This document shows positions 20,522 through 27,958 of a stretch of 64,000 nucleotides of DNA, one piece after another. This stretch comes from Spongiibacter nanhainus (GTDB taxonomy: Bacteria; Pseudomonadota; Gammaproteobacteria; Pseudomonadales; Spongiibacteraceae). The notes beneath the pieces were generated by a model. It made no database searches. It was not told the DNA's origin and saw nothing but the letters and a program-made list of their open reading frames with translations. Position 1 is the stretch's first letter. Each line of letters starts with the position of its first letter. The DNA is taken from assembly GCF_016132545.1 (NCBI RefSeq), contig NZ_CP066167.1, forward strand, positions 1,143,001 through 1,207,000, in the 5' to 3' direction. Position numbers and translations under genes: made by a program.

Positions 20522-21748
20522 TCAGTCGAGCAGTAATACTTCCTGCACATCGCCGCGCAGGCAGTGTTCTGAACGCATGGAGGCGGCGTAGCCGCCGGCA
20601 TTGATCAGCGCGACTATGTCGCCTTCCTCGGGCTTGGGCATGGGGTGGTTGACGGCCCACTTGTCCAAGGCTTCATTGACATTGCCCACTACGGTGTAGT
20701 GATTTATTTCGGCGGTGCTCAGCTGCGTGGGAACAGGTTCGCAGGGCAGCCCGTAGAAGGCGGGCTCCATAGCCAGGTTGAAGCCGGCATTCAAACCGAG
20801 GAATTGCACGTCTTTGCGCTGTTCTGTGTAGGTGACTTCGGTGAGCAGTACACCGGCGTCCTTGATCAGAAAGTCGCCGGGTTCCACGGCGATATTGAGC
20901 CCGCTGTCGGCGTAGGTGCCCGCCAAGACATCTGCCCAGCGCTGTAAATTTAAGGGACTGTCCTCTTTGGTGTGGGGAACCCCCAAGCCGCCACCGATGT
21001 TGAGTTCTTGCAGGTCGGGCAATAGTTCTGTGAAGCGGCGGCTGGCGTTGAGCACGTCGGCCAGTTGATCCAGTTCACGGTCGAGATAGCCACAACCGGC
21101 GTGAAAATGAACCCGCACGATTTTAAGTTGATATTTCTCCGCGATGGCCAGAGCTTCGGGGATACGGTCGAGATAGATACCAAACTTGGTGGCCTCTACG
21201 CCGCTGTATTGCAACAAGTCGTTGTCTGAATAGCCGATGCCGATATCGGGGTTGACCCTAATACCCACCTCTCTGCCCGGGCAGGCCTGTCCCAAGCGCT
21301 CCAGAGAGCTAAGGGAATCCAGATTGAGACGCAGACGGTCAAATTTGGACAGGGTTTCTATGTCGCGCTTGCTTAACGATGTGCCTGTGAAAGAAATATT
21401 CTGCTCAGCAAACCCACAAGACAAGGCGTGGACCAGTTCACTGGGGGAGCAGACATCCGCGCCGCATTTACCCTGAGACGCGAGATAGGTGAGTAACTTG
21501 GGGGAGCGATTGGCCTTGATAGCGTAAAAAATACGATGATCCAAGCCGACCTGGTCAAATGCCCTGTGTAGAGCATCCAGCTTTTGTATCACTCTGGGAG
21601 CGCGAATGACATAAGCCGGTGTGCCCACTTTTTCCGCCAGTGTTGTCAGGTCGCACTGGCCGAGCTGCAGTCGATTGTCATGAAATTTGAGATCATCCCG
21701 CTGCCACCATAGGTTAATTGGCGAATTACTGTCGTTTATCTCGGGCAT
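20522..21748 (-). CDS. Fold-type III PLP decarboxylase; candidate S-methylmethionine decarboxylase
   Basis: 408 residues, related to diaminopimelate and ornithine decarboxylases. The PLP lysine is K78 in FYAIKAN. HFHAGCG, NIGGGLGVP and EPGDF bind the cofactor phosphate. The C-terminal NAGGYAASM keeps the Tyr (Y387). At the position of the conserved active-site Cys (CESGD in DAP decarboxylase) it has N358 in GNVNEALD, so it is unlikely to be an ordinary LysA. GGAGG precedes the ATG. It lies 79 bases upstream of the methyltransferase. The context suggests decarboxylation of S-methylmethionine to DMSP-amine; another basic amino acid is the alternative. Confidence 0.75.
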   Translation of the reverse strand: MPEINDSNSPINLWWQRDDLKFHDNRLQLGQCDLTTLAEKVGTPAYVIRAPRVIQKLDALHRAFDQVGLDHRIFYAIKANRSPKLLTYLASQGKCGADVCSPSELVHALSCGFAEQNISFTGTSLSKRDIETLSKFDRLRLNLDSLSSLERLGQACPGREVGIRVNPDIGIGYSDNDLLQYSGVEATKFGIYLDRIPEALAIAEKYQLKIVRVHFHAGCGYLDRELDQLADVLNASRRFTELLPDLQELNIGGGLGVPHTKEDSPLNLQRWADVLAGTYADSGLNIAVEPGDFLIKDAGVLLTEVTYTEQRKDVQFLGLNAGFNLAMEPAFYGLPCEPVPTQLSTAEINHYTVVGNVNEALDKWAVNHPMPKPEEGDIVALINAGGYAASMRSEHCLRGDVQEVLLLD

Positions 21749-21806
21749 GGTATCGCTTGCCTCCGAATTAGGTGGTCGGAGCTCCCTTATTGTTCATGGC
21801 GTCGTT

Positions 21807-21866
21807 GCTAATGACGTAGTAGCTAATGATGTAGTTACTAATGATTTAGTCGCTAATGGCGTACTG
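21807..21866. repeat. Four 15-bp imperfect tandem repeats upstream of the decarboxylase
   Basis: The unit GCTAATGAYGTAGTN occurs four times head to tail: GCTAATGACGTAGTA, GCTAATGATGTAGTT, ACTAATGATTTAGTC, GCTAATGGCGTACTG. It lies 59 bases from the decarboxylase start, within its likely leader/promoter. It could be a repeated operator or a slippage product. Confidence 0.75.
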
Positions 21867-21933
21867 TGGCTATTCAACTCGCGGGGTATTACTGCGGCAT
21901 AGGCCGCACCACCCCACGCTGGAAGTTGGTGTA

Positions 21934-22116
21934 TTACACCAATTGGACGATTGCCGCCTGACGCCCCAATGATTCCATCAATTGTTCACGGTTACAGGGT
22001 TTACTAACGGATACGTTAAGCGTGTCTGATTGCTTACTGGTGCCAGTCATCAGAGATTGCTTGATGCGTAGCAGTACCAGTTCGGTGGAAAGCCCTTTGC
22101 AATTAATCGCGGTCAT
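21934..22116 (-). CDS. Small conserved-context protein of 60 residues, possibly TusA-like
   Basis: The ATG at 22116 is preceded by AGGAGA at ideal spacing, supporting a real gene between the aminotransferase and the decarboxylase. The protein starts TAINCKGLSTELVLLRIK and has a helix followed by a DTLNVSVSKP strand. This outline resembles the beta-alpha-beta fold of TusA/SirA proteins, but the Cys-Pro of TusA (GLxCP) is replaced by GLSTE. Cysteines are C6 and one near residue 41. No function is assigned; it could be a sulfur carrier relative or a small partner of the neighbouring enzymes. Confidence 0.55.
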   Translation of the reverse strand: MTAINCKGLSTELVLLRIKQSLMTGTSKQSDTLNVSVSKPCNREQLMESLGRQAAIVQLV

Positions 22117-22187
22117 CGTGTTTTCTCCTAGTAGTGTTGCCCAATTAAACGTGTTTTAACTTTGCGGGTCTCAGCAAGTGATCGGAA

Positions 22188-23597
22188 TTAATGCAATAGA
22201 CCAGCCCTTAAGTCATTCTGGGCACGCGTCAGCGCAGAGCCCAGAGTGGCGATAATACGGTCGATATCAGAGCGCTCCACGATGAGTGGTGGCGACATGA
22301 TGCACAGGTTTTCATAGGGTCTGACCAGCAGGCCGTCCTGTTCGCAGTACTGATCCACGCGCTGGGCCAGAGCCATGTTCTTCGCTGTTGGGCCGACTTC
22401 GTCGCCGGTCCAGCATTCGACACAGGCCATGAGATGGTCGCCGCGAACGGTGTAGACAATGTCGGAGTCGATTAGAGTGCGCAGTTGCTCGATAAAGTAG
22501 GGGCCGACTTCCCGGACATGTTGGCAGATGCCGTCGCGCTTCATGATCTCGATATTTTTAATGGCAGTGGCACACACAATGGGGTGCCCGGAATAGGTAT
22601 AACCGTTGGAGAACACCGGCTTTTCCTCGGGGGCGCCAGCGCTGATGGCGTCGCAGATTCGGTCTGAGATCATCACTACCCCCAGCGGTTGATAGCCGGA
22701 GGTAATCCCTTTAGCGCTGATAATCATGTCCGGCACTATGTCGAAGTGGGCTTCTGATGCGAAGAAGTGTCCCAGGCGGCCGAAGCCGGTGACCACTTCG
22801 TCAGAGATATATAGAATGTCGTGTTTGCGGCAGATTTCGCGGGTCGCTGCCTGATAGCCCTGTGGCGGCACCAGTACGCCGCCTGAGGCTAGGATCGGCT
22901 CGGCAACGAAGCAGGCGATATTGTCGGCGCCCAAACGGGCAATTTCTGCTTCCATCTCATCCAATAGCGTTTGCAGCCGCGACGCCGCGCTTTCCTTGGC
23001 GATGTCGGGATCGTACTGAGGGCTGGAAAGGTGGTGGACAAACTCGCTCTCATACTGAAACAGAGTGCGGTCGGCGGCTTTACCGCTGAGTGAGGCAGCA
23101 AGGTAGGTGCTGCCGTGGTAGGCATTGCGCCGGGATAAGACGTGGCGCTTGCTGTCCCGACCTTGAGCGGCGTAGTAGTAATGGGCGATACGCACCGCTG
23201 AGTCGATAGCGGTGGAGCCGCAGGTGGTGAAGTGGGCTCGATTTAAATCACCGGGTGTTAACACTGCCAGCATCTCGGCTAGCTGCGCCGAAGGGGCGCT
23301 TGAGACATCCCCAAACGGCGTGTAGTAGGCCATCTTGCGGGCCTGGCTGGCCATGGCTTCAATGAGCTCCTCGTGGCCGTAGCCCAGCGTGACACACCAC
23401 ATACCGCCGATGGCGTCGAGATACTGTTTACCCTTGGAGTCGTAAACGTGGACGCCCTTGGCGTGTTGTATCATCAGCGCGTTTTCGTCGCCGAGGGTAC
23501 TTAGGTCGGCCCAGGGGTGGAGAAGGTGTTTGGCATCCGCGGTTTGAAGAGAGTCGTGCTCAGTTGTGTCGATAAGCGCGTCTCTTTTCTCTAGCAT
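22188..23597 (-). CDS. Class III (omega) aminotransferase; candidate DMSP-amine aminotransferase
   Basis: 469 residues from the ATG at 23597; a TTG 9 bases upstream is possible. PLP fold type I: the substrate-entry segment HPWADLSTLG, GSTAIDSAVRIA, the cofactor aspartate in YISDEVVTGFGRLG and the Schiff-base lysine in DMIISAKGITSGYQPLG. The family includes putrescine-, taurine- and beta-alanine:pyruvate aminotransferases, which act on terminal amines. With a PatD-like dehydrogenase upstream and the Met methyltransferase downstream, it is predicted to turn DMSP-amine into DMSP-aldehyde. Putrescine or another diamine is the alternative. Confidence 0.88.
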   Translation of the reverse strand: MLEKRDALIDTTEHDSLQTADAKHLLHPWADLSTLGDENALMIQHAKGVHVYDSKGKQYLDAIGGMWCVTLGYGHEELIEAMASQARKMAYYTPFGDVSSAPSAQLAEMLAVLTPGDLNRAHFTTCGSTAIDSAVRIAHYYYAAQGRDSKRHVLSRRNAYHGSTYLAASLSGKAADRTLFQYESEFVHHLSSPQYDPDIAKESAASRLQTLLDEMEAEIARLGADNIACFVAEPILASGGVLVPPQGYQAATREICRKHDILYISDEVVTGFGRLGHFFASEAHFDIVPDMIISAKGITSGYQPLGVVMISDRICDAISAGAPEEKPVFSNGYTYSGHPIVCATAIKNIEIMKRDGICQHVREVGPYFIEQLRTLIDSDIVYTVRGDHLMACVECWTGDEVGPTAKNMALAQRVDQYCEQDGLLVRPYENLCIMSPPLIVERSDIDRIIATLGSALTRAQNDLRAGLLH

Positions 23598-23941
23598 GCT
23601 GACCAAAACTCACCACCTGCTCTTGGTTATGATTGATAAACCCCTAGGCGCAAGGGTCGTGCCAATCACCGTCTCGATCCGATTAGCCGCCAGTTCCACT
23701 TGGTAAAAGGTTTAGAAGAACATCGAATAACTAAGAAATATCAAGGCATTAGCGGGGTGACAAAGATCACCCCCGAAGATAGATAAAAGTGAAATAACGT
23801 TGATTGGTGTGCCGGTAGCTTTTGGTGCGAAGTTCGCCGAAGGGCACTATGAGCGTGCAAGTAAGTCGTGTGCAATTGGGCAGTGCGCAAGAAAGCCGCG
23901 CTTTTCGATCCAGCAATTTTGCCTGGAAGGTCAATGTCCCC
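23598..23941. other. 344-bp intergenic region between the aldehyde dehydrogenase and the aminotransferase
   Basis: No convincing gene. It holds a CRP-like palindrome (23754-23773) and AT-rich sequence toward the aminotransferase start, so it probably carries a promoter for the aminotransferase and genes after it. Confidence 0.6.
23754..23773. promoter_or_regulatory. CRP-like operator candidate
   Basis: GGGGTGA-CAAAGA-TCACCCC contains the GTGA-N6-TCAC core of Crp-type sites with perfect 7-bp arms. It lies about 157 bases upstream of the aminotransferase ATG. A Crp-family regulator is encoded at 9723-10376. Confidence 0.5.
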
Positions 23942-25372
23942 TCAAAGCTCGTGGTTGATCATAACGTGGCGTACTACGGTGTAGTCTTCCAGTGCGTAGA
24001 TGGACATATCCTTGCCGTAGCCGGATTGTTTCAAGCCGCCATGGGGCATTTCGTTACAGAGCATAAAGTGAGTATTCACCCAGGTGCAGCCATAGCGGAG
24101 CTCTGCGGCGGCTTTCATGGCTTTTGAGACATCTTTGGTCCATACCGAGGAAGCCAGGCCGTAGTTGGAGTCGTTGGCCCACTCGATAATGTTGTCGCTG
24201 TTTTGGTCGAAGGGGGTCACCGAGACCACCGGGCCGAACACTTCCCGTTGGACTATTTCGTCGTTTTGCAGCGCACCGGCAACAACAGTAGGTTGGTAGA
24301 AAAAGCCGGAATCCGAGGCCGCACCGCCGGTGGTGATCTCAATATGAGACGCATCGTTTGTACGCTCCACAAAACTCGCCACTCGCTGTTGCTGGCGTTG
24401 CGATATCAGCGGTCCGATCTCGTTCTCCGTGTCATCGTCGAGGTTGTAGCGTATCGACGCCACGGCGTCGGACAGATCGGCGACAAACTTGTCGTAGATC
24501 GATTTATCTGCATAAATCCGGCAGGCAGCGACGCAATCCTGCCCAGCATTGTAGTAGCCGTAGGTGCGTATGGTGTCGATGGCGCTTTTCAGATCGGCGT
24601 CGTTATAGACAATAACCGGGGCTTTACCGCCCAGCTCTAGGTGCGTGCGCTTCACGCTGTCGGCGGCGGCCTGAATCACTTTCTTGCCGGTGCCGACGTC
24701 GCCAGTAATGGACACCATGTGCACCCCCGGGTGCTTGATAATGGCGTTGCCTACGGTGTGGCCCTGGCCCAGCACGATATTCACGACTCCTTCGGGCAAA
24801 ACTTCCGCCAACAGCTTTGCCATTTTTAGTGCCGTTAAAGGAGTCTGCTCAGAGGGTTTAAAAACCACGGTATTACCGCCTGCCAGGGCCGGTGCCAACT
24901 TCCAGGCCATCATCATCAAGGGGTAGTTCCACGGCGCGATCGAGCCCACCACACCCACCGGGTCCCGGCGGATCATTGAGGTAAAACCACTCATGTATTC
25001 GCCGGCTACTGAGCCCTGTAAATTGCGGGCGGCGCCGGCAAAATAGCGAAAGCAGTCGATAATCGGCGGCATCTCATCGTCGCGCATAGCCAAGATGGGC
25101 TTGCCACAGTCCAGGGCCTCCAGCTCGGCAAAGGCCTGGCTCTGGGCCTCCAGGCCATCGGCAATCGCCAATAAATAACGGGCTCGCTCTTCGGGGGTGG
25201 CCTTTGACCAAGACGGGAAGGCACGGGTGGCGGCCTCTACGGCCAGATCGACCTGGGCGAGGGACGCCTCGGGCAGCTCCGTGATTGGCTCTGCGGTTTT
25301 GGGATTGAGGATAGTCTCTGCCTCGCCTTCGCCCTTGACCAGGCTGGCGCCAATTAGCATCTGTGTATCCAT
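23942..25372 (-). CDS. PatD-like aminoaldehyde dehydrogenase; candidate DMSP-aldehyde dehydrogenase
   Basis: 476 residues, AGAGGA upstream of the ATG. The NAD-dependent ALDH fold is complete: [28 protein letters not shown], the general base E246 in LELGGK and nucleophile C280 in NAGQDC. The sequence closely resembles E. coli PatD (4-aminobutyraldehyde dehydrogenase), including [13 protein letters not shown] and [10 protein letters not shown] near the C-terminus. That family accepts aldehydes with a positive charge 3-4 atoms away, which fits DMSP-aldehyde or betaine aldehyde as well as 4-aminobutyraldehyde. It heads the minus-strand cluster with the aminotransferase. Confidence 0.9.
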
Positions 25373-25716
25373 TTGATCCTCTTATAGGTTGAAGAAGTTT
25401 ATCGCGGCACACCTGGGTGAGAGTGAGCTGCGCTAGCGTCGAGGTAGATGATCTACCGTAGCGAAGTCGTAAACTGTGCAACTAAGCTGCTATTTACATA
25501 AGCAAACTTCGATCCGGATACGTAGACAGGTGCTCTGTCCTTTCCTCTGGCCTTGTCTCCTTCGGTCTTGTCGCCTGTAGCGAGAGTTGGTGCACTGCAC
25601 CTGAGATAGAGCGCAATCGAGTCTTTCTGCGGCGTGATACTGCATCGTCGACTGAGAACTCGGTCTTATTGGCGGACGTCTGGGCGCATCGATTCATCCA
25701 CTCGATTCATGTCGAG
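25373..25716. other. 344-bp intergenic region upstream of the aldehyde dehydrogenase
   Basis: No credible gene. It contains a perfect 7-bp palindrome with one centre base, GGTAGAT-G-ATCTACC (25443-25457), flanked by further partial symmetry (CGCTA...TAGCG). This is about 71-85 bases from the dehydrogenase ATG. It likely holds a promoter and operator for the cluster. Confidence 0.55.
25443..25457. promoter_or_regulatory. Palindromic operator candidate upstream of the aldehyde dehydrogenase
   Basis: GGTAGATGATCTACC is a perfect inverted repeat. The family of regulator is unknown. Confidence 0.4.
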
Positions 25717-26253
25717 TCATCTCAATGCGACCAGTAATTTATTGATCACATCTTTGAGTTCTGCCTGTAAGTCGGGGTTCTTCAGCTCACCCTTTGTACT
25801 ATCAAAATTATCATTGAAGTTTGCAATCGACAGCGATGCCACAACATTGCCGCCAAAGAACGGTGCCGCATTGACGGCGAGATCCAGTACCCGACCACCA
25901 CCCCCTGGTCCGGGTGAAGTAGATAACATGGCAATGGCCTTGTTCTGGTAGATGTTGCGCTCGGCTCTTGAGCACCAGTCGAAGATATTTTTAAACGCGG
26001 CGGTGTAATTGCCATTGTGTTCTGCGAACGAAATCAGCAAACCATTGGACTGGGCGATCTTGTCGAGAAAATCCTTGGCCTGCTGGGGGATGCCCGAAGC
26101 CTGTTCACGGTCGATCGAGTAAATGGGCATTTCATAGTCGTGGATATCGAGATGCTCCACGACGGTGTCGGATACAAAACCTTCCGCGTAGTCCAGCAGC
26201 TGCCGGTTAATGGAATAGCGGCTGTTGCTGGCCGCAAAGGACAGGATTTTCAT
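25717..26253 (-). CDS. NADPH-dependent FMN reductase family protein
   Basis: 178 residues with a flavodoxin-like fold. The N-terminal phosphate-binding loop is FAASNSRYSINRQL, followed by EHNGNYTAAFKNIFDW and STSPGPGGGGRVL, typical of the NADPH_dep_red family (azoreductase/chromate-reductase relatives). It should use NAD(P)H to reduce FMN or a quinone in the cytoplasm. It is divergent from soxR and its promoter carries a SoxR-like box, so it is probably a SoxR target induced by redox-cycling compounds. A 344-base gap separates it from the aldehyde dehydrogenase downstream. Confidence 0.88.
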   Translation of the reverse strand: MKILSFAASNSRYSINRQLLDYAEGFVSDTVVEHLDIHDYEMPIYSIDREQASGIPQQAKDFLDKIAQSNGLLISFAEHNGNYTAAFKNIFDWCSRAERNIYQNKAIAMLSTSPGPGGGGRVLDLAVNAAPFFGGNVVASLSIANFNDNFDSTKGELKNPDLQAELKDVINKLLVALR

Positions 26254-26330
26254 AGGTGCTCCAAAACAGGGAATGAGTGACGCATGATTGCTGGGATTGT
26301 GGCCAGCTTGGCGCTTGCGCCTGTCAGGCT

Positions 26331-26361
26331 ATTTTGCGACCTTAAGCTTAGTTGAGGTCAA
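26331..26361 (-). promoter_or_regulatory. SoxR-type promoter: SoxR box within a 19-bp spacer
   Basis: On the minus strand, -35 TTGACC (26361-26356) and -10 CAAAAT (26336-26331) are 19 bases apart, the over-long spacing seen in SoxR/MerR promoters. The 18-bp box (26340-26357), CCTTAAGCTTAGTTGAGG on the plus strand, matches 14 of 18 bases of the consensus CCTCAAGTTAACTTGAGG. It faces the FMN reductase start at 26253 and soxR starts at 26379. Confidence 0.82.
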
Positions 26362-26378
26362 GGGCTAGATGTCTGGAA

Positions 26379-26912
26379 ATGTCCGCAAAAAATAAAGCTG
26401 ATGCTGGGCCGTCTCGGTCTGAGTTGCCTGGCTTCGAGACAGATTCAAACGAAGATAATAAGTGCGCTAAAGCCGCCACTCAGCGTCTCAGTGTCGGAGA
26501 GATCGCCAAGCGCAGTGGTATTCCAGTATCGACCCTGCATTTTTATGAGTCCAAGGGCTTAATCAGGAGTGAGAGAAACGCCGGCAATCAGCGTCGCTAC
26601 CCCCGATACATTCTGCGGCAACTGGCGGTGATTCGGGTGGCGCAAAGTGTCGGGCTTTCGCTGGCGGAAATCCGCACCCATCTCGATGCGCTGCCCGGCG
26701 ATGGCGCGCCCACGGCGGAGGATTGGCAGACCCTGTCATCGGCGTGGCGGGCCGATCTCGAGGAGCGTATCGCCAAAATGACGACATTGAAGGACAAGTT
26801 AACCGCCTGTATCGGGTGTGGTTGTCTGTCTGCTAAAGACTGCCCAATGCGCAACCCCGACGATCACGCTGCGGCACTGGGGCCCGGCGCGAGGGCCTTC
26901 GATCCCCAGTGA
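26379..26912 (+). CDS. soxR: Redox-sensitive transcriptional activator SoxR
   Basis: 177 residues from the ATG at 26379; a TTG 27 bases upstream is less likely. A MerR helix-turn-helix (LSVGEIAKRSGIPVSTLHFYESKGL, about 37-61) is followed by a dimerisation helix and the [2Fe-2S] motif C144-x2-C147-x-C149-x5-C155 (CIGCGCLSAKDC), which is diagnostic for SoxR. Oxidation of the cluster by redox-active compounds activates transcription from long-spacer promoters. It has an N-terminal extension of roughly 35 residues before the HTH, longer than in E. coli. No soxS is present, so it likely acts directly on targets such as the divergent FMN reductase. Confidence 0.95.
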   Translation: MSAKNKADAGPSRSELPGFETDSNEDNKCAKAATQRLSVGEIAKRSGIPVSTLHFYESKGLIRSERNAGNQRRYPRYILRQLAVIRVAQSVGLSLAEIRTHLDALPGDGAPTAEDWQTLSSAWRADLEERIAKMTTLKDKLTACIGCGCLSAKDCPMRNPDDHAAALGPGARAFDPQ

Positions 26913-26931
26913 ATCGGCGTGGTGGTGGGGC

Positions 26932-27174
26932 TTAGCCCATCACCAAATTGAGTACGATTTGTGAGGCGATAAAGCAAAACAAAAAGAAAATGGCCATTGC
27001 GGTAATGCCGGAGATCAATACCGGCAAGGGGTTGGTCTCGGCCAAGTCCATAAGGCGCTTGCGGCCACTTTTGTTCTGCAAGGCAAAAATCAATGAAAAG
27101 GCCTGGGCGACCACCTCAAAAAAGCTTAGGCGCTTGTGTTCGCTGTTGTTGGTGTCGTTGTGAGACTGTGACAT
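26932..27174 (-). CDS. DUF2970 small membrane protein
   Basis: 80 residues. A polar N-terminus is followed by the family region FFEVVAQAFSLIFALQNKSGRKR and a single C-terminal hydrophobic segment (about 52-78, LISGITAMAIFFLFCFIASQ). DUF2970 proteins are widespread in gamma- and betaproteobacteria and have no known function. It is convergent with soxR, 19 bases apart. Confidence 0.8.
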   Translation of the reverse strand: MSQSHNDTNNSEHKRLSFFEVVAQAFSLIFALQNKSGRKRLMDLAETNPLPVLISGITAMAIFFLFCFIASQIVLNLVMG

Positions 27175-27336
27175 CGCCGGCTCCCCAATGCTGCGTATGC
27201 CTTCATTATACCGGAAATGTTGCGGCTAATGTTTGAAGGTGGCGCACAGCTTTCGCTGTTTTTCTCCTGTTTCACGCTCGCTATAAAACGCCCGGGGGAG
27301 CGGCGTGGGGAAGTTTGTTTGTGATCAACAGAGGTG

Positions 27337-27342
27337 TATACT
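27337..27342 (+). promoter_or_regulatory. Candidate -10 of the molybdoenzyme operon
   Basis: TATACT lies 35 bases before the first ATG. A weak TTGTTT is 16 bases upstream. Confidence 0.4.
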
Positions 27343-27376
27343 GTGTTGACTTATGGTTAACGCTGTTTCATAAATC

Positions 27377-27958
27377 ATGGCCCGACGTAAGGTAAAAATA
27401 ATAGTCGGTGTAGTTGCGGTGCTGGTCGCCGTGCTAGCCGTTCTCGCTTATCAATTCATGCCGCCACCGCCTGAGCCCACCGTGACTCTGGGCGGTAAGT
27501 CCTATTCGGTGGCGGAGTCCACCCTGGGCGAGCTGCTGGACTATGACGAGGCGGCAGCCGTGCTGGACAAGCACTTCCCCGGCCTGGCCGATATTCGGCA
27601 GCTCAATGTTGCCAGGCCGCTAACGCTGGAAGACATCCAACCCTACTACCCGGAGTTGATCACCGACGACAAGCTGGCGGCGGCCGATGCTGAATTGCAG
27701 GAGCTGGAGGGCTCCAGCGTGGTGGTTTACACCACCGGCTCGACGCTGGTGGGGGTGATCCTCGACGATCCGGAAGCCCGGGCCATTGTCGACAAACATC
27801 TGCCCGGCTTTTCCACTGAACCCCGCATCGACCAGGGCCGGGGCTTCACGCTGAATTTTATGCAGAAGTTTGATCCCGATACGATTACTGACGAAGTGCT
27901 GGCCAATATTAATGCCGACTTCAAAGAACTGGCAGAATCGAGGGCCGGCGCACAATGA
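27377..27958 (+). CDS. Membrane-anchored protein with two tandem copies of a ~60-residue domain
   Basis: 193 residues. A basic start and one hydrophobic segment (about 8-27) form an N-terminal anchor or uncleaved signal. The rest is two related units, about 49-110 and 122-185. Each has the pattern STL...LD-D-EA-A-V-DKH-PG, then an Arg, a TL pair, a Pro or Asp and a TD--L--ADL-EL ending. The unit is familiar from fused or stand-alone domains in other proteobacterial proteins, but I cannot name its function. Its stop overlaps the next start (ATGA), so it is translationally coupled to the iron-sulfur and molybdopterin subunits. It may help tether or assemble them at the membrane. Confidence 0.7.
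   Translation: MARRKVKIIVGVVAVLVAVLAVLAYQFMPPPPEPTVTLGGKSYSVAESTLGELLDYDEAAAVLDKHFPGLADIRQLNVARPLTLEDIQPYYPELITDDKLAAADAELQELEGSSVVVYTTGSTLVGVILDDPEARAIVDKHLPGFSTEPRIDQGRGFTLNFMQKFDPDTITDEVLANINADFKELAESRAGAQ

Noticed and set aside
20522-21748. Diaminopimelate decarboxylase (lysA)
   Set aside because: The conserved active-site Cys is Asn and the neighbours (no dapF or lysine genes) do not support lysine synthesis.
21807-21866. CRISPR array
   Set aside because: Units are 15 bp, contiguous and without spacers; no cas genes are present.
23942-25372. Literal 4-aminobutyraldehyde dehydrogenase (putrescine degradation) reading of the cluster
   Set aside because: The similarity to PatD is strong and putrescine use cannot be excluded, but the adjacent methionine S-methyltransferase, atypical decarboxylase and BCCT carrier fit a sulfonium pathway better.
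25494-25697. 67-codon open frame upstream of the aldehyde dehydrogenase
   Set aside because: Arg/Ser-rich, no ribosome site, no domain; the region looks regulatory.
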